Assembly: GCA_012522085.1 (NCBI GenBank)
Contig: JAAYLE010000148.1
Span: 1-40,286, forward strand
Direction: 5' to 3'
Origin: Bacillota bacterium
Lineage (GTDB): Bacteria; Bacillota; Limnochordia; JAAZLZ01
Length of the DNA: 40,286 bases
The stretch's first letter is position 1. The number at the start of each line of letters is the position of its first letter. The notes under the pieces were generated by a model. It did no database searches and was not told the DNA's origin. It saw only the letters and a list, made by a program, of their open reading frames with translations. Of the stretch, positions 9,083 to 18,676 are shown one piece after another. The position numbers were made by a program, and so were the translations under genes.

Positions 9083-10342
9083 CTATCCAGCTTGCCAAAG
9101 AACTTCTTCTGTGGGGCCAATAGCCGCGGCGGTCAGCGGCCCCGATAGTAAACGCTGGGCAACCCGCTGAACCATGTCCACAGTGACGGCATCGATCTTC
9201 GCCGCAAGTTCATCGGGAGTCAAAATGGCTTCATAAAACAACTCCGACTTAGCGATCCTCCCCATCCGGGCCGCGGTGCTTTCCAGGCCCAGCATCAAGC
9301 TTCCCTTCAACTGCTCCTGCCCCCGATGCAATTCCTCCGCCGTTACCCCCTCTTCCATCAGCCGGTCGAATTCATCCTGGATGATTTGGGTGACCTGGCC
9401 GACGTTTTCCGGTCCCGTCCCGACATAAACGCCGAAAACCCCCGCATCCTGGAAACATGAATGGTAGGAGTAGGTGGAATAAACCAGGCCCCGTTCCTCC
9501 CGCAGCCGCTGAAACAATCGGGAGCTCATGCCTCCCCCGAGGATTACATCAAGGACGTAAACAGCAAACTTGTCTTCGTCATGGCGAGGAACTCCCAACC
9601 CGCCGATGCAAAGATGCACTTGCTCAATATCTTTGTATCTCAAGGCAGCCTCACCGGGCTTGTCCACCGGCATCACGTTAGTTATCAACGGACGGGAAGG
9701 CAGGGAAGAAAAATACTGCTTGACTTGGTCAACTACCTGTTGATGGGTGACATTGCCTGCCGCGGCCACCACCAAATTGCCGGGTACGTAATAATCGGCG
9801 ATGAATTCCATTACGTCCTCTCGCTTCATCTCACGGATGTTGTCCTCGGAGCCGAGGACAGACAACCCTAAGGGATGACTACCGAGGACGGCGCTGGCAA
9901 ACAGATCGTGGACCAGCTCATCCGGCGAGTCTTCACACATGCGGATTTCTTCAATAACAACGTTTTTTTCCTTCTCCATCTCTTCCAGGTCGAAGACCGA
10001 GTTTAAGAACATATCCGCTAACAACTCCGCGGCAACAGGCAGCTGTTCATCAAGGATCCGGGCATAATAACAGGTCCGCTCCTTGCCGGTAAAGGCGTTG
10101 AGCTGACCCCCCGCAGCATCAATAACTTCAGCTATTTCCCGGGCAGAGCGGTTTGTTGTTCCTTTGAACATCAAGTGCTCGATTAGATGAGAAATGCCGT
10201 TGTTTTCCACCGTTTCGTTTCGAGAGCCAGTGCGGAACCAAAACCCTAAGGACACCGTTCTTACGTATGGGATCGACTCCGTCACGACTCTGATTCCGTT
10301 TGGCAAGATCGTTTTCTGGTACAAGCAGCCTACCTCCCTCAC
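9083..10342 (-). CDS. ymxG: M16 family insulinase-like zinc peptidase (YmxG/MlpA type)
   Basis: 419 aa; inverted zinc motif HLIEH in GISHLIEHLMFKGT, FTGKERTCYYARIL, GGGMSSRLFQRLREERGLVYS. Confidence 0.93.
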   Translation of the reverse strand: MREVGCLYQKTILPNGIRVVTESIPYVRTVSLGFWFRTGSRNETVENNGISHLIEHLMFKGTTNRSAREIAEVIDAAGGQLNAFTGKERTCYYARILDEQLPVAAELLADMFLNSVFDLEEMEKEKNVVIEEIRMCEDSPDELVHDLFASAVLGSHPLGLSVLGSEDNIREMKREDVMEFIADYYVPGNLVVAAAGNVTHQQVVDQVKQYFSSLPSRPLITNVMPVDKPGEAALRYKDIEQVHLCIGGLGVPRHDEDKFAVYVLDVILGGGMSSRLFQRLREERGLVYSTYSYHSCFQDAGVFGVYVGTGPENVGQVTQIIQDEFDRLMEEGVTAEELHRGQEQLKGSLMLGLESTAARMGRIAKSELFYEAILTPDELAAKIDAVTVDMVQRVAQRLLSGPLTAAAIGPTEEVLWQAG

Positions 10343-10354
10343 CGCATCCTCTAT

Positions 10355-10383
10355 ATTATAAATTCGATCCTGCGGGATGTAAA
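10355..10383 (-). promoter_or_regulatory. Sigma-A-like promoter for the M16 peptidase transcript
   Basis: Minus strand TTTACA - 17 nt - TATAAT. Confidence 0.7.
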
Positions 10384-10476
10384 CGAAATACCCAAGAATG
10401 CCTGTCCTGCCCGAACTTACCGGAAGGTCTGGGGTCTCCGGCGGGGAAAAAATCAGCGACTAGCCAACTATAAAGG

Positions 10477-11760
10477 GTGAAGCCTGTGCAGGCCATATTG
10501 ATCTATCTACTCACCATCTTCCTTTCGTTAACCGGCTTTTTCGGGAGCAGACAATCCACCACTGAACCACTCCCCTCCGTGGAGGTAGGCCAAGGAGCCC
10601 TGGTGGGAGGGGAACAAGTCGTCTTGCGGGAAGGCCCTGGGGGCGCCTACGCCCCAGTGAAGACCCTTGCCAAAGGCGAAGAGGTCCAGGTAATAGGTGA
10701 GCAGAACGGCTGGTACCAAGTTCAAACCAGGACCCATGAGAGTGGGTGGGTGGCAGGTTGGCTGCTGACCGGCACTCTGATGGGGAGCTCCGTTTCCCAC
10801 CGGCCCCGTGAAGTTCTGGGCTACTATGTAGACGATCTGCGCCAAACAGGCTATGATTCCCTGGCGGCCAATGACCAGTGGACAGCCGTTGCTCCCTGGG
10901 CCTACATGCTTGATGGGGAAGGCAATCTTCAAGGGAAAACACCGGCCAAAGTGCTGGATCTGGCAGGCAGCCGCGGGAAACAAACCCTAGCCCTCATCCA
11001 CAACTACCAAGACACCAAGTTCGACGGAGCCATGGCGACGACATTGCTGTCAAACCCTGAAGCCCGGGGGCAGGCGGTGGAGAATATCTATCAGATGCTC
11101 CTGCGTTGGGGATACAGTGGCGTCAACATCGACTTCGAAAACGTCCCCCACCAGCAAAAGGACAACTTAAACGCCTTCATGCAAGAATTGGCTGACCGCC
11201 TCCAACCTGAAGGATTGCTGGTGACCATGTCCATCCCGGCCAAGACGGATAAGACAGCGAACGCCAACTGGATAGGGGCCTATGACTACAGAACCTTGGG
11301 GAGAATAGTAGACGGGCTTCAGCTGATGACCTATGATGAGCACTACCGGGATGGCTCGCCAGGTCCCATCGCGTCCATCGGCTGGGTCGAAGAAGTCATC
11401 ACCTATGCCCTCAAACATGTTCCCAGGAACAAGCTCTATTTGGGAATCGCCCTGTATGGTTATGACTGGGAGGAGGTTGCCCCCGGCGAGTGGACAGGTC
11501 AGGCCATAACTCAACGACAAGCCAAGACACTGGCTGAAACGAAAAACGTGCCCGTGAACTGGGATGCTGTCCATAAAGTGCCCCATTTCAGCTATACGGA
11601 TCTAGGCAACCGCCACGTAGTTTACTTCGAAGATCGCTACAGCCTCTCCCACAAATTGTACCTGGTTAACAAGTACGACTTGGCCGGCATCGCCCTCTGG
11701 CGGCTTGGCTTCGAAGACCCCGCGGTTTGGAGCATCATCGGGCGCAGTCTGCGGCCCTAG
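10477..11760 (+). CDS. Secreted SH3-domain plus glycoside hydrolase family 18 protein (YaaH/SleL-like)
   Basis: 427 aa, GTG start; signal peptide; SH3b LREGPGGAYAPVKTLAKGEEVQVIGEQNGWYQVQT; GH18 catalytic motif SGVNIDFENV. Confidence 0.9.
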   Translation: MKPVQAILIYLLTIFLSLTGFFGSRQSTTEPLPSVEVGQGALVGGEQVVLREGPGGAYAPVKTLAKGEEVQVIGEQNGWYQVQTRTHESGWVAGWLLTGTLMGSSVSHRPREVLGYYVDDLRQTGYDSLAANDQWTAVAPWAYMLDGEGNLQGKTPAKVLDLAGSRGKQTLALIHNYQDTKFDGAMATTLLSNPEARGQAVENIYQMLLRWGYSGVNIDFENVPHQQKDNLNAFMQELADRLQPEGLLVTMSIPAKTDKTANANWIGAYDYRTLGRIVDGLQLMTYDEHYRDGSPGPIASIGWVEEVITYALKHVPRNKLYLGIALYGYDWEEVAPGEWTGQAITQRQAKTLAETKNVPVNWDAVHKVPHFSYTDLGNRHVVYFEDRYSLSHKLYLVNKYDLAGIALWRLGFEDPAVWSIIGRSLRP

Positions 11761-12737
11761 TCATGCCAAAGGAGCTCCCCGACGGGGACCAAGCGGAGAT
11801 TCTTTTCCCGCAGCCCCTTGATCAATTGGGGCAGAGCTTGAACAGTATTGGCCTTCGGGTGCATAAGAATAATGCTGCCATTTTCCGCCTTGGGCACGAT
11901 GCGGTTGACGATCTCTTGGGGTGAGGGGTCCTGCCAGTCGCGGGTATCGAGGGACCAGAGAATAGTCCTATAGCCAAGGGAAGCCGCGGTAGCTAAGACC
12001 CGCTCATTGAATTCGCCGTAGGGCGGGGCAAAGAGCTTGTTGGATTGGCCCGTCAATTCATCGAGGAGGTTTTCGTTGTCCACGATGAGCTTTTCTAGGT
12101 CCTTGGCCGACAGACTGTTAGGGTGGGCATGCCAGTAGCCATGATTGCCGATCTCATGTCCCCGGCTAGCAATCATCTTAGCTAGGGCTGGGTTCGCCTG
12201 TGCCCAGCGACCCGTCAAGAAAAAGGTTGCTGCCACTTGGTGTTGGTCGAGCACATCGAGCATCTTCGGCAAGATCTCTTGCCCCCAGTCCACGTTGATG
12301 GCCAAGCTGACGTAGGGGCGCTCGGGATTACCGCGGTAGACAGGTTCGAACAGGCTGCGTCTGATGGTCGGGAGGACATCCAGGACGACCAGCTGAACCC
12401 GCTCCCCCGGGGCGGCGGCCAAGATGTTGGCAACGGTGGCCGCCACATCGACCCAGGTTCCCACCACTTCTCCATGAAGCTCCCCCGTAGCTTCGTCATA
12501 GTAGGCATCTTGGGGAACAGTAACATACTCCTCAGCGATCATCGCCACCTCGCGGTACAGCTCATGTTCAAGCAGCCCTCCGATGGGCCGGCCCTCGAGG
12601 GTGACACCGGGTCGAACACCGCACACGTAGCGGTAGCCCAGCTGCCAAAGCCCGGGCCCCCAAGCCCAAAGAAGCATCAGGCCGACGACGAGCACACCCC
12701 AACGGATCATCCGTCGGGTGACGACAAGGGCAAACAT
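11757..12737 (-). CDS. YlxY-like polysaccharide deacetylase family protein
   Basis: VSLAINVDWGQEILPKMLDVLDQHQVAATFFLTGRWA...HEIGNHGYWHAHPN...FAPPYGEFN; start refined to ATG 12737 behind GGGAGGTGAGG. Confidence 0.85.
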   Translation of the reverse strand: MFALVVTRRMIRWGVLVVGLMLLWAWGPGLWQLGYRYVCGVRPGVTLEGRPIGGLLEHELYREVAMIAEEYVTVPQDAYYDEATGELHGEVVGTWVDVAATVANILAAAPGERVQLVVLDVLPTIRRSLFEPVYRGNPERPYVSLAINVDWGQEILPKMLDVLDQHQVAATFFLTGRWAQANPALAKMIASRGHEIGNHGYWHAHPNSLSAKDLEKLIVDNENLLDELTGQSNKLFAPPYGEFNERVLATAASLGYRTILWSLDTRDWQDPSPQEIVNRIVPKAENGSIILMHPKANTVQALPQLIKGLREKNLRLVPVGELLWHD

Positions 12738-12754
12738 CCCCTCACCTCCCAAGT

Positions 12755-13540
12755 CTACTGCCGCGGGCGCCCGGACTTGCTGCGCCGCTGCGTGCCCGAG
12801 TGTTTTTCAATATAGTATCCCTCTTTATAGATCAGCTGTGAGACGGGCACCACCTGATACCCTTGGCTAAGAAGCCGGGTGAGGATCTCATCGACTGCAG
12901 CCGCCGTATGGAGGCCATCATTGTGGAAGAGGATGATGTCCCCTGGTTTGACCCTTTCCATGATCCGACGAACGATATCGTTTTTGCTCACGTTTTTCCA
13001 GTCCAGGGAATCGAGGGACCATTGGATGGTGTAATACCCAAGTTCCGCCGCCACTTCGATCACCCGGTCGTTGTATTCGCCGAATGGGGGGCGAAACAAG
13101 AAGCTATCCTGATTCGTTAACTGCTTAATTAGAGCATGGGTCTTTTCTAGTTCTTCGCGGATTTGACTTGCGTTGAGGTTAGCCATATGGGGATGGGTGA
13201 AGCTGTGATTGCCTATCTCATGGCCTTCGGCCGCGATTTTCCGCACATAGTCGGGGTTCTTCTGCAACCAGTGACCGGCGAGGAAAAAAGTAGTCTTTAC
13301 ACCATGGCGACGGAGCACTTCCAGCAGTCGGTCAGTTCGCTCCGTCCCCCACATCGCGTCGAAAGAGATGGCGACTTTTTTGTCGGGCACATCCACCTGG
13401 TAGATGGGTACTTGACGGGCGAGGAGTCCACTGACTGTCTTCACCGCCTGACCGCCGACGAACTGCAGCAGGCTGACCATGGCAGCCAGAGTCAGGAAGA
13501 CAGCCAACAGCTGCAATCGGGTCTTGATGATGATGACCAT
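12755..13540 (-). CDS. Polysaccharide deacetylase family protein (PdaB-like)
   Basis: 261 aa; VAISFDAMWGTERTDRLLEVLRRHGVKTTFFLAGHWL...HEIGNHSFTHPHM...FRPPFGEYN. Confidence 0.88.
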   Translation of the reverse strand: MVIIIKTRLQLLAVFLTLAAMVSLLQFVGGQAVKTVSGLLARQVPIYQVDVPDKKVAISFDAMWGTERTDRLLEVLRRHGVKTTFFLAGHWLQKNPDYVRKIAAEGHEIGNHSFTHPHMANLNASQIREELEKTHALIKQLTNQDSFLFRPPFGEYNDRVIEVAAELGYYTIQWSLDSLDWKNVSKNDIVRRIMERVKPGDIILFHNDGLHTAAAVDEILTRLLSQGYQVVPVSQLIYKEGYYIEKHSGTQRRSKSGRPRQ

Positions 13541-13599
13541 GAAAACACCCCCTGCACAGGGCTTCTCCTCATTCCTATGCTAGGAGGTATGATGGTATG

Positions 13600-14190
13600 C
13601 TAGCGGGCAAACACGTGATTGCCGATTTTGACCAGCTTGGTCCTGGTGGCCCAAAAGTCGGGCCGCGTGGTCTTGTCGGGGTTATAGAAAAACACGGCGC
13701 CAAAGGTTGGATCTTCTTCGGCAAAGGCCCTCTTGGCCAGTTCCACGAATCTCGCCGGGACTGTCTCGGGCAGGCCTGATTCGACCGGAAGGAATTGGCC
13801 TGGCTGGTAGATCACCTCAGTGATTGTGTCCGGAAAACCAGGGTCGCGCACCCGGTTAACGATGACCCTCGCCACCGCTAATTGACCCAACTCCGGTTCG
13901 CCCCGGGCCTCAGCGTAAATCACCTTGGCCATCAACTCCAACTCCTCGGGGGTTGCCTCCCTTTGACGGCGCTCCGGCGCTGGACGAGGCACCTTCAGTT
14001 GCATGCCGACACCGATTAGATCAGGATCATCGAGGCTGTTTAACGCTATTATTTCCCTGGGATGGACCTTCAGCTCTCTGGCCACCGCGTAGATTGTATC
14101 GCCCGGCTTGACGGTGTACACCTCAACGCCAGCCGCTGCCGGCAAGGCAAAGAGCCCTATGAACAGCAACCATGCGACCAACCGGTGCAA
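13600..14190 (-). CDS. LysM-domain cell wall hydrolase, SleB-like catalytic domain
   Basis: 196 aa; signal peptide; LysM YTVKPGDTIYAVARELKVHPREIIALN; LELMAKVIYAEARGEPELGQLAVARVIVNRV. Confidence 0.92.
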   Translation of the reverse strand: MHRLVAWLLFIGLFALPAAAGVEVYTVKPGDTIYAVARELKVHPREIIALNSLDDPDLIGVGMQLKVPRPAPERRQREATPEELELMAKVIYAEARGEPELGQLAVARVIVNRVRDPGFPDTITEVIYQPGQFLPVESGLPETVPARFVELAKRAFAEEDPTFGAVFFYNPDKTTRPDFWATRTKLVKIGNHVFAR

Positions 14191-14240
14191 GGCTTTTCAC
14201 CCCCTTACGAGGGTGTTCGCCCTTTGGCGGTTTTTTCCTC

Positions 14241-15041
14241 CTAATCGCACCCCAACTTGTCCAGGAAACGTAATACGGGATTGTCTTCGATCAAGCGGGA
14301 GAGAGAATACTTCTCGCTATAAAGGTGAATCCCGATCAACAGCAGCAGGCTGAAGATTCGCACCGACCCCTCAAGACTGATGATGCCGATGCCAAGCAGA
14401 GCCCCAAGGGGATTAGCCCCAGCATCGCCCATCATCACAACTCGCCGCAAGTCCCATGGAAGATATGCGAGCACCCCTCCGACGACGGGCAGAAGCAGTC
14501 TCAAGGCCCTCGCCTCACCAATAGTAAAAAGGAGAAAGGAGCCTAGCAAGAACGACTTGCCGCAACGGCCCGGTCTAAGATCTAGGAGATTGAGGGCATT
14601 GGTCGCTAGAGCAATGATCAAGGTGTTCATCAACAGACCCTCTTTGCCCCTGACGCTTAGCGCGACGACTAAGGCTAACAGACCGCCATAGAAGGCTTTA
14701 AGGAAGCCTGTGCTGATCCTTCCCTGCAAGGCGACGCGAAGGTGTCCCCGAAGGCCGCGGTGGGCATCGTCTCCCCATAGATCGTCGATTAGACCTAAGA
14801 AACCAAAGCCAAACAGGACAGCAATTAACAACACTACGTCCCGGATCTGATACAGACCCATCCAAAGGCCGGCCAACAGACCCAGACACGAACCAAGCAA
14901 GAATGACACCCCCATCCCGGTCGGGATGAGTTCACCGCGAAAGTTGGTCCGGCTCAAATGTCCCTCCTGGGCCAGGTCCGCAAGCCCCATCAGGGACCAA
15001 ACCGTCCCAAGCGCCCCGAGCAACATGGTCGCGAGGATCAC
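14241..15041 (-). CDS. MraY/WecA-like polyprenyl-phosphate sugar-phosphate transferase (GT4)
   Basis: 266 aa multi-pass; FLGLIDDLWGDD, NALNLLDLRPGR, VVMMGDAGANPLGALLG motifs. Confidence 0.85.
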   Translation of the reverse strand: MILATMLLGALGTVWSLMGLADLAQEGHLSRTNFRGELIPTGMGVSFLLGSCLGLLAGLWMGLYQIRDVVLLIAVLFGFGFLGLIDDLWGDDAHRGLRGHLRVALQGRISTGFLKAFYGGLLALVVALSVRGKEGLLMNTLIIALATNALNLLDLRPGRCGKSFLLGSFLLFTIGEARALRLLLPVVGGVLAYLPWDLRRVVMMGDAGANPLGALLGIGIISLEGSVRIFSLLLLIGIHLYSEKYSLSRLIEDNPVLRFLDKLGCD

Positions 15042-15706
15042 ATCCTACCACCAACGCGGGCGGCCAAAGCCAGGCAGATATGCCAAAACTGACGTCCCCG
15101 GTGGCGAAAGCCGGCCAGATTCCGACCAGTTCGAGCATGGTCCATGTCCACTTCCACCTCCAAGATCCGGTATCCCAACCGCAGGGCATCGATGGTCAGT
15201 CCCACTTCCGCGCCAAACCCCTCGGCGAAGCCATTGCACCGTACCAGTATCTCCCGCAGTAGGCACCGTTGGCCCGATAAGGGCTCCCGCAGCTGCTGAC
15301 CGGTCAAAAGCAAAATCCCCTGTCTCGCCAGGCCCTTGGCGAGCCCAAAGCCGCCTCCTTTCCCCCGGCGCGGAAATACCCCGACGGTCATATGGGCCTC
15401 GCCCTCAAGGACTGGTCCAAGGAGCTTAACCCCTTCTAAGGCGCTTGCGCCCAAGTCGGCATCCAAGGTCAAGATAACATCTCCCCTTGCCTTCGTCAGC
15501 CCGACGTTCAGGGCCCCTCCCTTGCCCGCATTCTTGGTGAGACGAATGACTACGGCTCCTGCCTTGGCGGCCAAGTCCCCTGTTTGGTCTGCTGAGCCGT
15601 CATCGATCACGACCACCTCGTCGACCCCGGGGATGGCCAGGGCCGCCGACACCGAAGCCTCGATTCTACTCGCTTCATTAAAAGCCGGCATCAGCACCGA
15701 AACCAA
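15038..15706 (-). CDS. Family 2 glycosyltransferase
   Basis: 222 aa; VSVLMPAFNEASRIEASV, DEVVVIDDGSADQTGDLA, GGALNVGLTKARGDVILTLDADLG; overlaps the GT4 gene by 4 nt. Confidence 0.92.
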   Translation of the reverse strand: MVSVLMPAFNEASRIEASVSAALAIPGVDEVVVIDDGSADQTGDLAAKAGAVVIRLTKNAGKGGALNVGLTKARGDVILTLDADLGASALEGVKLLGPVLEGEAHMTVGVFPRRGKGGGFGLAKGLARQGILLLTGQQLREPLSGQRCLLREILVRCNGFAEGFGAEVGLTIDALRLGYRILEVEVDMDHARTGRNLAGFRHRGRQFWHICLALAARVGGRM

Positions 15707-15708
15707 CC

Positions 15709-16452
15709 TCAGCGCACCTCCGTCCCGGCCGACGCCTGCTGACCGTTTCCCGCCGCCAAGAGGAACACGAGGCTAATGAGACCTACCGGGGTGTCGATGT
15801 TCTCCACCATCGGAATGGACATCCGCCGGTATTCCTGCGCATAGGAGACGGGAACACCGACAGGCTCAGCGCCAACTACGAATATCTGCCGCCGCAGGAG
15901 GCCTTCGATGATAGGCCGATCGATCTTCTGAAAGGCCGCCTCCCCCTCCAGGGCCCCGCCGATTAAGACTACCCCATCGATCGGCCTTTGGTCAGCTTCC
16001 CCCCCAGCTTGCGGCTCATCGAGGGCCGAAGCCACGATGGCCTTTGCTTCTTCCCCTTGCGGGGGGTGGATGACCCCGGCGATCCTGGCCCCCGCGTCGC
16101 TGAGGCCAGCCGTTACCTCGGTGATGCAGTCTTCCTCCACTGCTGTTCCCGTCACCACCAGGAGTATGTCTTTCCCCGACAACCGCTCCCCGATGAGGAG
16201 GGGCTGGATAGAACGGATCAGATTTCGATCTTGTTCTAGTTCCTGGGCCAGCCTTGCTAGGTTGGCCTCAAGCTGTTCCCGTTCGTCCTTTAGCCGCATG
16301 AAGCGGACCTCCAACTCGTCCACAAGCTGTTGCTGCTGCTTTTCCAGTAGACCTTCCTTGCCAAAAAGACTATAGCCGATCAAGATTCCAATGCCTAAGG
16401 CCAAAAAGACCGCCACTAGTGATCCCAGATGGTATCGCAAATCGATCAGCAA
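15709..16452 (-). CDS. MctB/SteB-like protein (copper transporter superfamily, coiled-coil)
   Basis: 247 aa; MLIDLRYHLGSLVAVFLALGIGILIGYSL then a coiled coil; adjacent to the SteA-like gene. Confidence 0.85.
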   Translation of the reverse strand: MLIDLRYHLGSLVAVFLALGIGILIGYSLFGKEGLLEKQQQQLVDELEVRFMRLKDEREQLEANLARLAQELEQDRNLIRSIQPLLIGERLSGKDILLVVTGTAVEEDCITEVTAGLSDAGARIAGVIHPPQGEEAKAIVASALDEPQAGGEADQRPIDGVVLIGGALEGEAAFQKIDRPIIEGLLRRQIFVVGAEPVGVPVSYAQEYRRMSIPMVENIDTPVGLISLVFLLAAGNGQQASAGTEVR

Positions 16453-16464
16453 GGTTCCCCTCCT

Positions 16465-17586
16465 CTACCGGGCAAGCATTACCCTCAGCACTAGCAGCAG
16501 GAAGCGGCCAACTTGGCGCAGGGAATCAGAGAGCAGCAGAAGTATCATCACGGGGACGCAGGCTGCCAAGCCAAGGGAGAGGACATATCCGACCCGGGGA
16601 CGTCCCCTGTAAAGCTTGCTGACTCCTTTGGCATCCACCAAGATTTCTCCCACCTTTAGTCTTACTAAGAGAGTGCTGGCCATTCCCCGCCGCCCCTTCT
16701 CGAGGAAGTCAATCATGTTCGAATGGCTCCCCACAGTTACGATCAAAGCAGCCCCCTTTTCGTAAGCAAGGAGCATCGCCACATCCTCGCTAGTGCCAGG
16801 AAGGGGCAGTACATGGGCCTTAAGTCCCTGTTCCTGTATCCGTCGTAGTCCAGGCGCCCGACCATCGGGATATGCGTGAACCACCAGCTCCGCTCCTTTT
16901 CTCAGGGTCGTATCACTAACGCTGTCCATGTCGCCGACGATCAAATCGGGTCGATACCCTAGCTCCACCAGGATGTCGGAGCCGCCATCAACTCCGATGA
17001 GGACGGGCTCAACCTCGTCGATATAAGAACGGATAGCCATCAGATCCTCTTTGACTTTCGCCCCTCTGACGACAACAAGAGCATGTTTACCCCGCAAAGG
17101 CGTCTTGATGGGCGGCAGCGGAATCCGCCCGAGAAGGGCATCTTTTTCCTTCCAAGCATAAACCAAGGTGTTCGCAGTGAATCGCCGCAGCTCCTCTTGC
17201 AAATTCTTGCGGCCCATGGCCATCCTCTCAGTTATCATGTCCAGGGAGAGCATCTGCCCACACCCGACCATCTGGCCGTTCACCCACAGCCTATTGTCCC
17301 GGATCTCGATGCTGTCGCCATCCTTAATGGCCTCGAGGGCACAACTGCCAACCTTATCGAGAACCGGGATACCTGCGCGCACCAGTTGCAGAGGACCGGG
17401 GTTTGGGTAGCGGCCCGTGATCGACTCATCTCCATTGACGACTGCCCTGACTCCACAGCGGATTAGACTTTCCGCGGCCACTTCATCGATGTCCCGATGG
17501 GCGATCACCGCGATCTCCCCCGGCTGGAGACGTTTAACCAGGCCCTTAGTCTTCTTGTCCACCCTGGCAATGCCCCGGATGGCCAT
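16465..17586 (-). CDS. SteA-like protein (putative cytokinetic ring protein, thiamin-pyrophosphokinase-like domain)
   Basis: MAIRGIARVDKKTKGLVKRLQPGEIAVIAHRDIDEVAAESLIRCGVRAVVNGDESITGRYPNPGPLQLVRAGIPVLD...PDLIVGDMDSVSD; start refined to ATG 17586 behind GGAGG; C-terminal hydrophobic segment. Confidence 0.87.
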   Translation of the reverse strand: MAIRGIARVDKKTKGLVKRLQPGEIAVIAHRDIDEVAAESLIRCGVRAVVNGDESITGRYPNPGPLQLVRAGIPVLDKVGSCALEAIKDGDSIEIRDNRLWVNGQMVGCGQMLSLDMITERMAMGRKNLQEELRRFTANTLVYAWKEKDALLGRIPLPPIKTPLRGKHALVVVRGAKVKEDLMAIRSYIDEVEPVLIGVDGGSDILVELGYRPDLIVGDMDSVSDTTLRKGAELVVHAYPDGRAPGLRRIQEQGLKAHVLPLPGTSEDVAMLLAYEKGAALIVTVGSHSNMIDFLEKGRRGMASTLLVRLKVGEILVDAKGVSKLYRGRPRVGYVLSLGLAACVPVMILLLLSDSLRQVGRFLLLVLRVMLAR

Positions 17587-17604
17587 GGAAGCACCTCCAT
17601 AACG

Positions 17605-17636
17605 CGCTAAAGGGGCCATGTCGGCCCCTTCTAGCG
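17605..17636 (-). terminator. Strong hairpin between spo0A and steA without a clear U-tract
   Basis: Minus strand CGCTAgaAGGGGCC-gacat-GGCCCCTtTAGCG. Confidence 0.4.
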
Positions 17637-17661
17637 GTAGTATGCCGCGATGCTTCGCCAG

Positions 17662-18423
17662 TCATTCGGCAACTTTGATTCCCAGTCGAATTCTGTCGGC
17701 CAGAGTGGCAATAAATGAAGAATTGGTCGGTTTACCCTTTTGGGAGTCAACTGTGTAGGCAAAGACTTCGTTGAGAAACTCGATATTTCCCCGGACATAT
17801 GCCGTCTCGATCGCGTGGCGAATGGCCCTTTCCACCTTTTCAGCAGTCGTATTGAACTCCCGTGCGATAGCCGGATAAAGCTCCTTGGTCACTCGGTTGA
17901 TTAGGCTCCCGTCTTGAATCACCCGTATGATTCCTTCCTTAAGATAAGCATAGCCCTTGTAGTGGGCTGGTACACCGCATTGGATCAGCTGTCTGACGAT
18001 CTCCGCCTCCAAATGATTGCTCTTACGGTGATAAGCTTGGTCATTATACAATCTGGACCCTTGCGCCAACTCTTTGGCTCGCTGCAACAACAGCTTGACA
18101 TCAAAGGGCTTGACGATGAAGTAGTCAGCTCCAAGGGAAAGTACCCGGCTCAGGATCTCTTCTTGGCCAAACACGGACATGACTAATATCCTCAATTCGC
18201 CTCGGTCCTTTTGAATCTCCTCCAGGACACCGATTCCATCCAGCTCAGGCATAACCAAGTCTAGTAGCAAGACATCCGGCGTTTCCCTTTGGAGCACTTC
18301 CAAGACGCTCTTGCCATCGTGGACAATATGTAGTAGCTCCAGTGTAGGATCGGAGGCGACTGCCTCTGCTACTTGCTCACAAAATCCCCGATCATCGTCG
18401 GCTACCAGCAGTCTTGTCGACAT
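17662..18423 (-). CDS. spo0A: Sporulation transcription factor Spo0A
   Basis: 253 aa; receiver domain LLVADDDRGFCEQ..DVLLLDLVMPELDGIGVLEE; C-terminal GVPAHYKGYAYLKEGI, VERAIRHAIETAYVRGN. Confidence 0.98.
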   Translation of the reverse strand: MSTRLLVADDDRGFCEQVAEAVASDPTLELLHIVHDGKSVLEVLQRETPDVLLLDLVMPELDGIGVLEEIQKDRGELRILVMSVFGQEEILSRVLSLGADYFIVKPFDVKLLLQRAKELAQGSRLYNDQAYHRKSNHLEAEIVRQLIQCGVPAHYKGYAYLKEGIIRVIQDGSLINRVTKELYPAIAREFNTTAEKVERAIRHAIETAYVRGNIEFLNEVFAYTVDSQKGKPTNSSFIATLADRIRLGIKVAE

Positions 18424-18600
18424 TTGATCACCTTCTGGGTAAAATTCTCTCCCATGGGCCCGCCGCGATTATATTCGGCACTTTTCAGCACAATTCCTTC
18501 CAATGGTGTCGGTGTGTTGTGGATAAGCTAATCAATTATGGCAACTTGTATCAAGAGTGTTCTTATCGGTTCCCTCTCTATTGTCAAGTTTCAACACACG

Positions 18601-18634
18601 AAAATGGCGGGAAAGCTGTCTGAGCCTCCCCGCC
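18601..18634 (-). terminator. Rho-independent terminator downstream of the 18677 gene
   Basis: Minus strand GGCGGGGAGGC-TCAGACA-GCTTTCCCGCC-ATTTT. Confidence 0.75.
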
Positions 18635-18676
18635 CAACCACGGAGATATGTTTTTCCAGAAAAGGACACACAGGTG

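Noticed and set aside
14222-14238. CGCC-CTTT-GGCG-GTTTTTT as a plus-strand terminator
   Set aside because: Only a 4-bp stem, and no plus-strand gene ends nearby; minus strand reads as an A-rich RBS region.
17581-17600. Weak ATGGA-GGTGCT-TCCAT hairpin around the steA RBS as a second translational switch
   Set aside because: Only a 5-bp stem, which partly contains the SD itself; not strong enough to claim.
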